DNA from: Dinoroseobacter sp.
GTDB taxonomy: Bacteria > Pseudomonadota > Alphaproteobacteria > Rhodobacterales > Rhodobacteraceae
NCBI GenBank assembly: GCA_017643385.1
Contig: JAEPNN010000007.1
Coordinates: forward strand, 1 to 64,000
Direction: 5' to 3'
DNA: 64,000 nucleotides
Under the pieces are notes generated by a model. It searched no databases and had not been told where the DNA came from. It worked only from the letters and a program-made list of their open reading frames with translations. The translations under genes and the position numbers were made by a program. Shown piece by piece: positions 54,984-64,000 of this stretch. The first letter of the stretch is position 1; every line of letters begins with the position of its first letter.

Positions 54984-56248
54984 GCGCCTTCCTCTCTGAA
55001 GGTCAGGGTTAACGCGGTGCCCGCTGTAATGTAGTCTTGTCCAACCACCACGACATTGGCTTGATCGGGCAGACCGGTCACCCACACACCTTCTGCGGTA
55101 TCCCGGATCAACTCGACCTCAGCAAAGGCCGTCACATACCCGCCTTGGCCATCATCAATCGCATGGCGCACGCCAAGTGCACCGCCATCATTGAGCGTCA
55201 AAGCAGACGCTGGCAGCAAATGCGCGGGTGTACCTTCGGCGGCGACCCCGATGGTTGCGGTCTGACCATCGCGGATCAGAAGGTCTGGGTTTGCAACTTC
55301 AACTTCGGCGCGGAAGGTGCGTGTTGTTAAATCAGCTGAACGCGACAGGAAGGTAACGAGCCCCGTGACCTCGCGGCCCGATGCCAACCGTGCGCCCGCG
55401 CGGGCTCCGACCTCGACCAACGCAACATCAGCTTCGGGCACGAAGCCCACCAGCTTTATTGGATCAAGCTGAAGTATGGTGCCACATGTGGCATTGCCGC
55501 CTTGCGTGTTCAGATAGCTACCGAATTCCGCTGTATCGTTTTCCAGAACACCGGCGAAAGGGGCGCGAATCGTCAGGTGTTCCAGATCCTGTCTTGCTCT
55601 GAAGATAGCGGCCTCTGCACTTTGGATGCCGGCTCGAACGGATTCGAGGCCGGATTTCGCAGCGCTTACCGCAGATTCAGCGGCCCGCACATTTGCTTCG
55701 CTATTGGCTACGCGTGATTCTGTTGCGAAGCCTTCGGCGGCAAGGTTGCGCGCAGCATTGTCATTGATGCGGGCCTCTTCCAACCGTGCTTCGGCTTCGG
55801 CAACACGCGCCAGCGCTTCCGGGCTGCGTGCGCGCGCTTCGAGCAATCTCGCTTCGGCTTCGACGAGGTTTGCTTCGCGGTTTCCTGGATCAAGCACACA
55901 CATTACTTGATTTGCTTCAACCTGAGAGCCACGGCGCAGCGGCTCCGAAATGATGCGGCCCGAAGTTTCCGACAGTACAGAAACCTGACGAAGGGCTTCG
56001 GTGCGGCCTCTTAGGACCACTGCGCTGTCTACGACCTGCGCTTTGCTATCGATAACCACAACAGAAACGCGCCGTTCGCCTTCGAGTGCGACTGGTTCAG
56101 GGCTCATGGTTTCCGCTTCAACAACAGTTTCACCGACCGTGGCATCATCTTCGGCTCCTGCAAAGCCAAGAAGGGCATCGCGTTCGAACACAAATAGATA
56201 AAGCAAAGTCATAACGATGATCGCCGTGACGATGGGCATGATACGCAT
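54980..56248 (-). CDS. RND efflux periplasmic adaptor (membrane fusion protein)
   Basis: A 422-residue HlyD/AcrA-type adaptor. An N-terminal membrane anchor (about 4-19, MPIVTAIIVMTLLYLFVF) precedes a lipoyl-like domain (VVLRGRTEALRQVSVLSETS, GSQVEANQVMCVLDPGNREA), a long alpha-helical hairpin rich in Ala/Glu/Arg heptads (about 130-225), then IRAPFAGVLENDTAEFGSYL and a beta-barrel. It links the pump to an outer-membrane channel not encoded here. ATG at 56248 is chosen over the 56323 extension. ATGA overlap with the permease. Confidence 0.92.
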   Translation of the reverse strand: MRIMPIVTAIIVMTLLYLFVFERDALLGFAGAEDDATVGETVVEAETMSPEPVALEGERRVSVVVIDSKAQVVDSAVVLRGRTEALRQVSVLSETSGRIISEPLRRGSQVEANQVMCVLDPGNREANLVEAEARLLEARARSPEALARVAEAEARLEEARINDNAARNLAAEGFATESRVANSEANVRAAESAVSAAKSGLESVRAGIQSAEAAIFRARQDLEHLTIRAPFAGVLENDTAEFGSYLNTQGGNATCGTILQLDPIKLVGFVPEADVALVEVGARAGARLASGREVTGLVTFLSRSADLTTRTFRAEVEVANPDLLIRDGQTATIGVAAEGTPAHLLPASALTLNDGGALGVRHAIDDGQGGYVTAFAEVELIRDTAEGVWVTGLPDQANVVVVGQDYITAGTALTLTFREEGA

Positions 56249-56356
56249 TTGAATAGGTCTCCGAGGTTCGATGACGTGTGCGAACCGGTAGTACAAGGAA
56301 GGGCAAGACGTCTGAGGCGTCACTTAAGGTGTCATGGCTAAACCAACCAGTTCAGA

Positions 56357-56464
56357 TTACCGATTTTGCGCCAATTGCGCAAGAAAAGCACAGATTTGTG
56401 GCTTCTGCGCACAGGTGACGGTCTGGCCAGCGGCAAAGTCGCGTGTTAGACGCGCGCAATCCAT
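56357..56464 (-). CDS. Possible 35-aa Cys-containing peptide upstream of the RND operon
   Basis: ATG at 56464 preceded by GGCAGG at eight bases; 35 codons: MDCARLTRDFAAGQTVTCAQ, then KPQICAFLAQLAQNR. The frame is also open for more than 30 codons upstream (HGRDSLGFLPEWQAFC), though that part reaches into the antisense of the yfgM-like gene. Three Cys and a helical C-terminus look protein-like, but no homologue is recognised. It sits between the divergent RND and yfgM-like genes. An inverted repeat (56366-56382) lies inside the frame. Confidence 0.3.
   Translation of the reverse strand: MDCARLTRDFAAGQTVTCAQKPQICAFLAQLAQNR
56366..56382. promoter_or_regulatory. Inverted repeat upstream of the RND operon
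   Basis: TTGCGC-CAATT-GCGCAA, a 17-bp dyad in the 261-base intergenic region between the RND adaptor start and the yfgM-like gene. Size and symmetry suit a dimeric repressor, such as the TetR or MarR proteins that usually control RND pumps, but no regulator gene is adjacent. Confidence 0.35.
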
Positions 56465-56509
56465 GCAAAATGCCTGCCATTCAGGCAAAAATCCAAGGGA
56501 ATCGCGCCC

Positions 56510-57184
56510 GTGAGCAACACTGACAGTTTCATTGATGAGGTTACCGAGGATCTTCGCAGAGACAAACTGTTCGCGACGTACCGTCGCTATGGTTGGATTG
56601 CCGGGCTGCTGGTTGTCGTTATTGTTGGGGGCGCTGCCTTTAACGAATGGAACCGCGCGCAGAACCGCGCTGCCGCTGAGGCATTTGGCGACGAGGTGTT
56701 CACGGCCTTGGAAATGGGCGATGACGCCGAGCGACTCGCAGCGCTTCAGGCCATTGAAGCGCCTGACGACGGGGGCCCTCTTGTGACCCTTTTGGCGGCG
56801 GCAGAAGCCACCACAGCCGAAGAGTTTGATACAGCAGCCGCGGCTTTACGCGCTTTGGCAGATAATCCCGAACTGCCGTTGGTCTACCGCGACTTGGCAA
56901 ATCTGCGCCTTGTTTTGATGGGCTCCGTTGCCCTTGGTCCGGAAGATCGCCTTGCCCGCATTGAAGCCCTGTCCACACCTGGTGGTGCGTTCCGCCAGAT
57001 TGCGCGCGAGCAACAGGCGCTCTTGTTCATAGAGCAGGGTGAAAAAGATGCCGCGATGGAGCTTCTGACAGCAATTGCGGAAGATGCATCTTCGACCTCT
57101 GGGCAGCGTCAACGCGCGGCACAATTGGTTGTGTCCCTTGGCGGCAGTTTCGAAGACCTCAATCTGGGACAATCTAACCCGTAA
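56510..57184 (+). CDS. YfgM-like tetratricopeptide protein (SecYEG ancillary type)
   Basis: A 224-residue bitopic protein: cytoplasmic N-terminus (SFIDEVTEDLRRDKLFATYR), one membrane helix (about 29-45, IAGLLVVVIVGGAAFNEW) and a periplasmic TPR-like region (ERLAALQAIEAPDDGGPLVT, AAAALRALADNPELPLVYRD). In enterobacteria YfgM binds SecYEG and the chaperone PpiD and its gene neighbours bamB and der, the same order as here. GTG start at 56510. Confidence 0.85.
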   Translation: MSNTDSFIDEVTEDLRRDKLFATYRRYGWIAGLLVVVIVGGAAFNEWNRAQNRAAAEAFGDEVFTALEMGDDAERLAALQAIEAPDDGGPLVTLLAAAEATTAEEFDTAAAALRALADNPELPLVYRDLANLRLVLMGSVALGPEDRLARIEALSTPGGAFRQIAREQQALLFIEQGEKDAAMELLTAIAEDASSTSGQRQRAAQLVVSLGGSFEDLNLGQSNP

Positions 57185-57328
57185 ACCACCATGCAACGCG
57201 ATTGGCGTTAAAGCGCGCACGGGACTTCCGATTTTCCACAAGCTGCGGTAAGGTCGCGCAAAATCTGGTGGCGTAACGGGGATAAACTCCGATAGAAGCC
57301 AATCAGAGGCATTAGAGTGGGGTAGGCC

Positions 57329-58762
57329 GTGAGCAAGGCTGACAGCATTCAATCGCGAGGCGACGAGGCGCATGAGACGTCACTTCTGCGTTCTGCGCGA
57401 TATGGAGCAACCGTGGCGGTATTGTCCGTGCTGGCGCTGGCCGGGTGCGACCGCGAACTTATCCTGCCGGGGGATCGCTTCGATGTCAGAACGCCCCTCG
57501 CAGACACAAACGATCCGGCCAACAGCCTTGGCGATGCGACAGTTGAAGTGGATGAGACTGCGGAACTCGTCTCAGCAGTGGAACGTGAAGCGGTGGCTAT
57601 TCGCCTGCCTGCAACACGAAATCTGACATCCTGGACCCATCGCAACGGTAGCAACCAGCATCGCACGGAACATCCCGCCCTCGCCCCAAGCCTTACCGAG
57701 GTTTGGCGCACGGGCATCGGCGCCGGCGATAGTCGCAAGCATCGCATCACTGCGTCGCCGGTCGCCGGTGGCGGACGCATCTACACGCTTGATAGCCGCG
57801 CAAAAGTAACCGGCATGGATCTCGCGACCGGAGATATTGTTTGGCAACGTGATCTGTCTCCGCCACGGGATCGATCAGATGATGCGTCGGGCGGGGGCCT
57901 GACGCTGGGCGGCGATACGCTCTACGTCACATCCGCATTTGGTACGATCACGGCGCTCGATGCTGCCTCTGGCAACGTGAAGTGGACCCAGGCGCTTGAT
58001 GCTCCGGCGAATGCCGCGCCGACCGTGGACGGTAACCGCGTTTACGTGGTGTCGACTGATGCGGTCGCGCGCGCCATTGATACGCGCACTGGTAAGGTTG
58101 AATGGCTTCTTGCAGGGGCCCCTAATGTCTCATCTCTCACCGGCGGCGCAGGGCCAATCATTGATGGTCGGAATGTCGTCCTGCCTTTGCCGTCCGGTGA
58201 ATTGATCTCGGTACTGAAGCAAACCGGTATTCGAGTTTGGGGAACATCTGTGGCAGGGGAACGTGTTGGCCGTGCCTATTCGATTTTCTCGGGCATCACA
58301 GGCGATCCAGTCCTCGTCGGCAATACGATCTACACGGGCAGCCCGCAGGGCAAGACTGTGGCGATCGATGCAGAAACTGGTGACCGTGAATGGACAGCCA
58401 ATGAAGGGGCTTATGGGCCCGTCTGGCCTGTAGGTGGTTCGCTTTTCCTGATCTCTGACGAAGCACGGCTCGTGCGTCTGAACGCGCGCACCGGAGAGAC
58501 TGTCTGGGCCGAGCAGCTTCCATATTTTGAGCATTCACGTCCCCGTCGTCACCGCGAAATCCACGCCCATTTTGGACCAATTCTGGCTGGTGGTCGCCTG
58601 CTTGTGGCCTCGGATGACGGTCTCATGCGCAGCTTTGACCCGGCCTCTGGCGCACAGGTCAGCAGCACTGAAATTCCGGGAGGCGCGGCGACAGCTCCGA
58701 TTGTGATCAACGGCACAGCTTATGTCGTATCCACCAACGGAATCCTCTACGCTTTCCGCTAG
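57329..58762 (+). CDS. bamB: Outer-membrane assembly lipoprotein BamB (PQQ-like beta-propeller)
   Basis: A 477-residue lipoprotein of the BAM complex that inserts outer-membrane proteins. The lipobox is LALAGC (Cys40), preceded by a 22-residue charged extension unusual for a signal peptide, so a later start is possible. The mature part is a beta-propeller of PQQ/PQQ-like repeats: GRIYTLDSRAKVTGMDLATG, DTLYVTSAFGTITALDAASG, NRVYVVSTDAVARAIDTRTG, NTIYTGSPQGKTVAIDAETG. GTG start at 57329. Lies between yfgM-like and der, as in most proteobacteria. Confidence 0.92.
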   Translation: MSKADSIQSRGDEAHETSLLRSARYGATVAVLSVLALAGCDRELILPGDRFDVRTPLADTNDPANSLGDATVEVDETAELVSAVEREAVAIRLPATRNLTSWTHRNGSNQHRTEHPALAPSLTEVWRTGIGAGDSRKHRITASPVAGGGRIYTLDSRAKVTGMDLATGDIVWQRDLSPPRDRSDDASGGGLTLGGDTLYVTSAFGTITALDAASGNVKWTQALDAPANAAPTVDGNRVYVVSTDAVARAIDTRTGKVEWLLAGAPNVSSLTGGAGPIIDGRNVVLPLPSGELISVLKQTGIRVWGTSVAGERVGRAYSIFSGITGDPVLVGNTIYTGSPQGKTVAIDAETGDREWTANEGAYGPVWPVGGSLFLISDEARLVRLNARTGETVWAEQLPYFEHSRPRRHREIHAHFGPILAGGRLLVASDDGLMRSFDPASGAQVSSTEIPGGAATAPIVINGTAYVVSTNGILYAFR

Positions 58763-58827
58763 GGGTTTTCGCGGCGCGCGATTTGGTTTACCCCGCGCGC
58801 TCTGACCCAGAAACCGAGTCTTGAAAG

Positions 58828-60324
58828 ATGTCTTTCACCCTTGCCATCGTAGGGCGTCCGAATGTGGGCAAATCGACCCTGTTCAACCGTTTGGTTGGGC
58901 AGCGTCTGGCGTTGGTTGACGACCAGCCTGGTGTGACGCGTGACCTGCGCGAAGGTGCTGCACGCCTTGGCGACCTGCGCTTTACTGTGGTGGACACCGC
59001 AGGTTTGGAAGAGGTCACTGACGACAGCCTTCAAGGACGGATGCGCCGTCTGACAGAACGTGCGGTTGGCATGGCGGATGCCTGTCTTTTCCTCATTGAT
59101 GCGCGCACAGGCATCACGCCGACAGATGAAGTTTTCGCCGATATTCTAAGACGTTCCTCGAAGAAGGTCATCCTTGCGGCAAACAAGGCAGAAGGCCGCG
59201 CTGCCGAAGCCGGGATTTATGAGGCTTTTGGTTTGGGACTTGGCGACCCGATCGCCATTTCCGCCGAGCACGGGGAAGGCATGGCCGAACTTTTGGTCGC
59301 GCTGCAGCCCCTTGTCGACGCTGCCGAGGAAGCCGCAGCCGATGATGCCCCAGAGACTGACGTGGATCTGGATGAAGATCTTGAGGATGGCGTCCCGCGC
59401 ACACCCACCCGTGCCAAGCCCCTGCAGATTGCTGTGGTCGGGCGGCCAAATGCGGGCAAGTCGACGTTGATCAACCAGCTTCTGGGCGAAGATCGTCTTT
59501 TAACCGGACCTGAAGCGGGAATCACGCGTGATGCGATTTCCGTGCGCATGGACTGGAACGGCACACCGGTTCGGATTTTTGATACTGCGGGCATGCGCAA
59601 GAAGGCCAAGGTTCAGGAAAAACTGGAAAAGCTTTCGGTATCCGACGGATTGCGCGCGGTGAAATTCGCAGAAGTGGTCGTTGTGCTTCTGGATGCCGCG
59701 ATCCCGTTTGAGCAGCAGGATTTGCGCATTGCGGATCTGGCTGAGCGCGAAGGCCGTGCGGTCGTCGTTGCTGTGAACAAATGGGATATCGAAGATGACA
59801 AACAGAGCAAGCTTCGCGAGTTGAAAGAAGCCTTCGAGCGGCTTTTGCCTCAACTTCGTGGCGCACCGCTGATTACCGTCTCTGCCAAAACTGGGCGGGG
59901 CATGGATCGCCTGCAAGCTGCCGTTTTGAAGGCCCATGAGGTTTGGAACCGCCGTGTACCGACCGCGACACTGAACCGTTGGCTTGCAGCCATGGTTGAG
60001 GCACATCCGCCACCCGCACCTGCCGGTCGTCGGATCAAGCTGCGGTATATGACACAGGCAAAGACCCGCCCGCCAGGCTTTGTCGTGATGTGCTCATTCC
60101 CGGACAAAATGTCGGCGTCTTATGAGCGCTACCTGATTAATGGCTTACGTTTGGATTTCGACATGCCGGGCACGCCGATACGTCTTTGGTTCCGTGGGCA
60201 GGGCGACGATAACCCTTACAAGAATAAGACGAAATCAACACCATCTCGGTTGCGCAAGCATCTTGGGAAAGCTCCGGCTGATGCGCCCAAACCCTACCGT
60301 GGCAAAAAACAACAGAAGACCTAG
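58828..60324 (+). CDS. der: Ribosome-associated GTPase Der (EngA)
   Basis: A tandem-domain GTPase needed for 50S ribosome maturation. The 498-residue protein has GD1 with GRPNVGKST (9-17) and DTAG, an acidic linker ([12 protein letters not shown]), GD2 with [19 protein letters not shown] and NKWD, then the KH-like C-terminal domain ([35 protein letters not shown]) and a basic tail. A hairpin overlaps its stop codon. Confidence 0.97.
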   Translation: MSFTLAIVGRPNVGKSTLFNRLVGQRLALVDDQPGVTRDLREGAARLGDLRFTVVDTAGLEEVTDDSLQGRMRRLTERAVGMADACLFLIDARTGITPTDEVFADILRRSSKKVILAANKAEGRAAEAGIYEAFGLGLGDPIAISAEHGEGMAELLVALQPLVDAAEEAAADDAPETDVDLDEDLEDGVPRTPTRAKPLQIAVVGRPNAGKSTLINQLLGEDRLLTGPEAGITRDAISVRMDWNGTPVRIFDTAGMRKKAKVQEKLEKLSVSDGLRAVKFAEVVVVLLDAAIPFEQQDLRIADLAEREGRAVVVAVNKWDIEDDKQSKLRELKEAFERLLPQLRGAPLITVSAKTGRGMDRLQAAVLKAHEVWNRRVPTATLNRWLAAMVEAHPPPAPAGRRIKLRYMTQAKTRPPGFVVMCSFPDKMSASYERYLINGLRLDFDMPGTPIRLWFRGQGDDNPYKNKTKSTPSRLRKHLGKAPADAPKPYRGKKQQKT

Positions 60325-60335
60325 GCAGGTCTTTT
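60316..60335 (+). terminator. Small terminator overlapping the der stop
   Basis: AAGACCT (60316-60322) pairs with AGGTCTT (60327-60333), loop AGGC, followed by TT and G. A short 7-bp stem with a modest T-run; the stop codon lies within it. Confidence 0.5.
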
Positions 60336-60644
60336 GTGGCATTTTTCACGGCCCACCGTGGCACCGTACGCAGGCCTAACCCAGGGTTAATACATGCAAT
60401 CTAAACCCTGTCATCGGTACCACGTCCCCGGACTGACATCCCGGTGACACCTAATCGAAGTGGTTTTCTGCGGTGCACCCCGCAGCCCGAACCGCGCGCA
60501 AAGACCCCGGATCAGCCGGGTAGGGACCGGCAATCGGCATTCCGACCGGTTCCGGGCAAGATCGCTCCGTGCAAACTGCGGGCCCGCATCTCCCAATCCT
60601 CATATGAGACGCTGACCAGCTTGCCGGGATTTCTCGCGCGGGCC
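60336..60644. other. Gap between converging der and dsbA-like genes; no gene seen
   Basis: About 310 GC-rich bases. Short hairpins are visible (CTGCGG/CCGCAG at 60468-60485; CACGG/CCGTG near 60348), but none has a T-run. On the minus strand a frame that runs out of the dsbA-like 3' end (…GKLVSVSYEDWEMRARSLHG) stays open for about 45 codons; it has no supported start or homology. Nothing resembling tRNA, tmRNA, SRP or RNase P RNA was recognised. Confidence 0.4.
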
Positions 60645-61397
60645 TCAGCCGCGCAGCGATGCAGCAACAGCGCGCATCTGATCTAGCGGAAGATACCCGC
60701 GCAGCATTTCACCGTTCATGACAAATGTCGGTGTGCCTGTAATCTGCAAACGCTGGGCCAGAGCACGCGTGGCATTGATCACTTCTGTAACAGAAGCGCT
60801 GTTGGCGTGGGTCATGATCTCGTGCGCGTTAAGGCCAACTTCGGTTGCCAATTGGCGGAATGTGGTCTCATCCGGATTGCCGCGCAGTGAAATCAGGGCT
60901 TCGTGGACTGCACCATAGGCATCGGAACCGGCAAGTTGCAGCACTGCAATTGCGAAGCGGGACGAGGCGACTGAGGCGTCTCCAAGGATTGGGAACTCTT
61001 TGATAATTAGACGGATATTTCCATCGCTCTCGACAAGCTGCTTCACGTCTTCATGCGCACGGCGACAATATCCGCAGCGATAATCGACGAACTCAACCAG
61101 CGTGATATCCCCATCCGGATTTCCGGTCTCCCAGGACCGCGTGGTGTCGTGCAGCTCTGCAAGATTGGCCTGAACCATGGCGACATCGTTTTGCGCCTGA
61201 GCCGCTTGCTGGCGTTCTTCCATGATTTGAACGGCTTCCAGAATGACCTCGGGGTTGGCCAGAAGATACGCGCGGACTTCAGCGCGGAATTGGGCACGTT
61301 CTTCATCGGTCATATCCATACCCGCGCTTTGCGCGAATGCACCCAGTGGGAAAAGAAGTGCTACAATCAGAAAAACGGGACGAAAAAAGGCGCGCAT
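60645..61397 (-). CDS. DsbA/ScsC-like periplasmic thiol-disulfide oxidoreductase
   Basis: A 250-residue exported thioredoxin-fold protein. Signal peptide (RAFFRPVFLIVALLFPLGAF, cleavage near AFAQ), a helical N-terminal region (about 25-75, TDEERAQFRAEVRAYLLANP, EVILEAVQIMEERQQ) as in ScsC-type proteins, then the thioredoxin domain with the active site CGYC (FVDYRCGYCRRAH) and cis-Pro loop TGTPTFVMNG. It oxidises or isomerises periplasmic disulfides. ATG at 61397 is chosen; the upstream extension has no signal-like features. Divergent from the aminotransferase gene. Confidence 0.9.
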   Translation of the reverse strand: MRAFFRPVFLIVALLFPLGAFAQSAGMDMTDEERAQFRAEVRAYLLANPEVILEAVQIMEERQQAAQAQNDVAMVQANLAELHDTTRSWETGNPDGDITLVEFVDYRCGYCRRAHEDVKQLVESDGNIRLIIKEFPILGDASVASSRFAIAVLQLAGSDAYGAVHEALISLRGNPDETTFRQLATEVGLNAHEIMTHANSASVTEVINATRALAQRLQITGTPTFVMNGEMLRGYLPLDQMRAVAASLRG

Positions 61398-61556
61398 AAC
61401 GTGTGTCCTGTCAAAATAAGCGGGTCCTGCAAGCGTTATCGCGTCAATCCTCAATTGCCCAGCCCCGGCGTTTGACAAAGCAGTGATCCGGCCGCTTGAC
61501 GTCATGCCTTTGCCTTGGAACAAGCGACATGAGGTTCACACCGAAGGCTATTTGCG

Positions 61557-62696
61557 ATGAAACTTGCCCCCCGCGCTCATGTCGATCCGTTCATTGTTAT
61601 GGATGTTCTGCGCGAGGCCAACCGGCTAGAGGAGGCGGGGCGCTCTATCGTGCACATGGAAGTAGGCCAGCCCGCCACACCTGCGCCTCAGACCGCAAAA
61701 GCCGCACTCCGGGCCGGGCTGGACACCGGTGCACTTGGCTATACCGAAGGCCTGGGCTTGCCCAAGCTACGTGCTGGGATCGCGGAGCTTTATGACAAAT
61801 GGTACGGGCTCGATCTGGATCCGGCGCGGGTGATTGTCACCTCGGGATCATCGGGTGCATTCGTTCTGGCTTTCACTGCGCTTTTCGATGCGGGTGCGAA
61901 GGTTGGGGTGTGTGAGCCGGGCTACCCGTCCTACCGCTCGATCCTGAAAGCCTTGTCCTTGCAGCCCGTGGGGTTACCAACCACACACGATCAGGGTCAT
62001 CGCCTGCAACCACAAGCGCTGGCGAATGCGGATGTGGCAGGCGCAATTGTGGCGAGCCCAAATAATCCTACGGGCACCATGCTCGATCGTGACGCTTTGG
62101 CGGACCTGATCGATGCAATGGGGCAGAGAGCATTTATCTCTGACGAAATTTATCATGGTCTGGAATGGGGCGCTCGTGCGGTCAGTGCGTTGGAGATCAC
62201 GGACGAGGTCTACATCATAAATTCCTTCTCGAAATACTTCTCGATGACCGGTTGGCGTGTCGGCTGGATGGTCGTGCCCGAGGACCATGTCCGTGTGATG
62301 GAACGCCTGGCGCAAAATCTTTTTATTTGCGCGCCCCATGCCAGCCAGCTTGCGGCCATTGGTGCCTTGGAGGGACATGAAGAATTGCAGGCAAACCGTT
62401 CTGTTTACGAAGGAAATCGTGCTATTCTGATGAAAGGCCTAGCCGAAGCTGGCTTCACGCAGATCGCGCCGCCGGATGGGGCGTTCTACATATATGCTGA
62501 CGTGGGCCATCTGACTGACGACAGCCGCGCCCTTGCGGATGAAATCCTGCAAACCGCGGGCGTGGCCGTAACCCCCGGGCTTGATTTCGATCCAAAGCGA
62601 GGCGCGCGTACATTGCGGTTTTCCTATGCTGGATCTCGCGAAGACATGATCGAAGGTGTGGCACGTTTGAAAGACTTTATGGCGTCCCGCAGTTAG
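61557..62696 (+). CDS. PLP-dependent class I/II aminotransferase
   Basis: A 379-residue fold-type I aminotransferase. The N-terminal region VHMEVGQPATPAPQTAKAAL, PNNPTGTML, DEIYHGL and the PLP lysine in NSFSKYFSMTGWRVGW are clear, with the closing RFSYAGSREDMIEGVARL. It resembles aspartate/tyrosine-type aminotransferases with pyridoxal phosphate; the amino donor cannot be assigned. It lies 53 bases upstream of the amidase gene on the same strand. Confidence 0.92.
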   Translation: MKLAPRAHVDPFIVMDVLREANRLEEAGRSIVHMEVGQPATPAPQTAKAALRAGLDTGALGYTEGLGLPKLRAGIAELYDKWYGLDLDPARVIVTSGSSGAFVLAFTALFDAGAKVGVCEPGYPSYRSILKALSLQPVGLPTTHDQGHRLQPQALANADVAGAIVASPNNPTGTMLDRDALADLIDAMGQRAFISDEIYHGLEWGARAVSALEITDEVYIINSFSKYFSMTGWRVGWMVVPEDHVRVMERLAQNLFICAPHASQLAAIGALEGHEELQANRSVYEGNRAILMKGLAEAGFTQIAPPDGAFYIYADVGHLTDDSRALADEILQTAGVAVTPGLDFDPKRGARTLRFSYAGSREDMIEGVARLKDFMASRS

Positions 62697-62749
62697 GGTA
62701 TTCTACGGATAGACGAGCAGCCGCATAAGCCACCAAAGGCAGGCACCCA

Positions 62750-63955
62750 ATGTTTAGAAGTCTCTGGATCAGCGCCTTGGCGTGCGTTCTTTTCTGGTCG
62801 CCCTTGTCGGCGCAGGAGCTGAGCGCGCCTGCTATAGCAATTCCTGAATTCAGCGAGATTAGGGACCGGGGACGGGCCGTTGAGGTCACGCTTGCCCTGT
62901 CTAAAGGCGTTCCGTTTCGCCTGCGTCTGGTCGAAGATCCGGTTGAGCTGCAGATCGAACTGCAAGGTGCATCCTTGTCAGCTCTCGCAGTGCCAGAGCT
63001 GGACAAAAGTGAAGAGGTTGCGGGGCTGAATGCAACGCCCGTATCGGCGAACTGGTCCCGCCTGTCTGTGGAACTTGAACGCCCCCACGCAATTGAAACG
63101 GCTCAGATGCGGGTTGATGAGGCCAGCGGTGCAGCCGTGCTGCAGATCATCCTGCGCGCCATCAGCCGGTCGGAATTTGCAGCCCTCTCTGAACCGCGCT
63201 CTGAGACCATGGTTTTGCCTGCGGCCCCGCGCACCCGGCAACAGGGGGACCGAGCGCTCGTAATCGTACTGGATCCGGGTCACGGTGGGTTTGATCCCGG
63301 TGCACAGAACGGGGGATATTCCGAAGCAGTTCTGATGCTGACCTTTGCGCGCGAGTTGCGCGAAAAGCTGGTGCGCAGCGGGACCTTCGAGGTGATCCTG
63401 ACACGAAACGCAGATCGTTTTGTGCCCTTGCCGGAACGTGTGGCCATTGCGCGGCGCGCGCGCGCAGATGCATTTATCTCGCTGCACGCAGATGCCCTTG
63501 CCGCCGGCCGCGCGACAGGGGCTACGGTCTACACGCTCAGCGATGAAGGATCAGACGAAGCATCGCAGATTTTGGCGGAACGCATGGACCGTGCGGACCT
63601 GCTTGCGGGTGTTGATCTTTCCGGCGCCGATGATGCGGTTGCAACCGTCTTGATGGAGCTTGCCCGCGCGGAAACGCGCCCGCGTTCAGAATTGCTTGCA
63701 GGGCATTTGGTAAGCCAGATGGATCTGGCGCTTGGCGGGATGCACAAACGTCCCCGGGCACAGGCAGATTTCTCGGTGCTCCGTGCGCCTGACATCCCCT
63801 CGGCCCTCGTTGAACTGGGGTTTCTGACATCCGACAGTGATCTTGAAAATCTGCTCAATCCGTATTGGCGCGATCAAGCGTCTGAGGGCATTTTGCGCGC
63901 GCTTCAGGGCTGGGCGCTGGATGATGCCGCCTCAGCGGCACTGATCCGGCAATAA
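62750..63955 (+). CDS. N-acetylmuramoyl-L-alanine amidase (AmiC-like)
   Basis: A 401-residue periplasmic amidase that splits septal peptidoglycan. Signal peptide (RSLWISALACVLFWSPLSAQ), an AMIN domain (about 30-140) that targets the division site, and an amidase_3 domain with zinc ligands in LDPGHGGFDPGAQ, SEAVLMLTF, SLHADAL and the catalytic Glu in ALVELGFLTS. In alphaproteobacteria this gene is commonly followed by a penicillin-binding protein gene, which would lie outside the window. The last 45 bases of the window contain no gene. Confidence 0.93.
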   Translation: MFRSLWISALACVLFWSPLSAQELSAPAIAIPEFSEIRDRGRAVEVTLALSKGVPFRLRLVEDPVELQIELQGASLSALAVPELDKSEEVAGLNATPVSANWSRLSVELERPHAIETAQMRVDEASGAAVLQIILRAISRSEFAALSEPRSETMVLPAAPRTRQQGDRALVIVLDPGHGGFDPGAQNGGYSEAVLMLTFARELREKLVRSGTFEVILTRNADRFVPLPERVAIARRARADAFISLHADALAAGRATGATVYTLSDEGSDEASQILAERMDRADLLAGVDLSGADDAVATVLMELARAETRPRSELLAGHLVSQMDLALGGMHKRPRAQADFSVLRAPDIPSALVELGFLTSDSDLENLLNPYWRDQASEGILRALQGWALDDAASAALIRQ

Positions 63956-64000
63956 GCCCTCTCGTCCAGCTTAAAACCTGTAAATTGACAATCGGTGGCG

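Overview
The window looks like a chromosomal segment of a marine alphaproteobacterium of the Rhodobacterales (Roseobacter/Rhodobacter group). The support is the gene order and protein types: a complete RcGTA-type gene transfer agent (GTA) cluster directly upstream of cysE, a pyruvate dehydrogenase operon whose E1-beta subunit carries its own lipoyl domain, a class I aldolase/pgk pair, an alphaproteobacterial Fur/Mur regulator without the zinc CxxC site, and many EamA-type transporters. The DNA is moderately GC-rich. No rRNA, tRNA, CRISPR array or insertion sequence was recognised.

Layout. 1-1.6 kb: the 3' end of a collagen-like repeat gene, read in a frame without an internal start, meets an aminoglycoside-phosphotransferase-like kinase tail to tail. 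1.7-7.4 kb: fatty-acid synthesis block fabD-fabG-acpP-fabF, interrupted by a ureohydrolase-fold gene and followed by mltG. 7.5-22.6 kb: the GTA cluster in RcGTA order: small and large terminase, portal, g3.5, prohead protease, capsid, adaptor, stopper, tail terminator, tail tube, chaperones, tape measure, distal tail, hub, NlpC/P60 peptidase and megatron. A DUF2793 gene (probable head-spike base) and an unrecognised 93-aa gene follow. A consensus-like promoter and an intrinsic terminator sit back to back just before the first GTA gene. 22.7-27.6 kb: cysE converges on the minus-strand operon pdhA-pdhB-small ORF-pdhC. 27.7-30.7 kb: ftsB, class I fructose-bisphosphate aldolase and pgk. 30.8-32 kb: two tandem cyclophilins, one cytoplasmic and one exported.

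32.1-47.6 kb: an exported DUF3179 protein, five DMT/EamA transporters (one RarD), a DUF985 cupin, a membrane fatty-acid desaturase, anmK, tyrS, eno, an ArsR regulator with an ArsP-like permease, a Fur/Mur regulator, a sterol-desaturase-family protein coupled to an acyltransferase-3 protein. 47.6-51.4 kb: selO, a decayed LysR remnant, a nucleoside hydrolase and mazG. 51.4-56.3 kb: an RND pump and adaptor with an enlarged permease. 56.5-64 kb: yfgM-like, bamB, der, a DsbA/ScsC-like thiol oxidoreductase, a class I aminotransferase and an AmiC-type amidase.

Most of the window is conserved housekeeping: lipid synthesis, central carbon metabolism, cell-envelope assembly and peptidoglycan remodelling. 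The accessory content is the domesticated phage-like GTA, which packages host DNA. The points most worth checking are the promoter-terminator leader in front of the GTA genes, the GTA's unrecognised last gene, the altered ureohydrolase in the fab block, the enlarged RND permease, and several very short ORFs and relics between larger genes.
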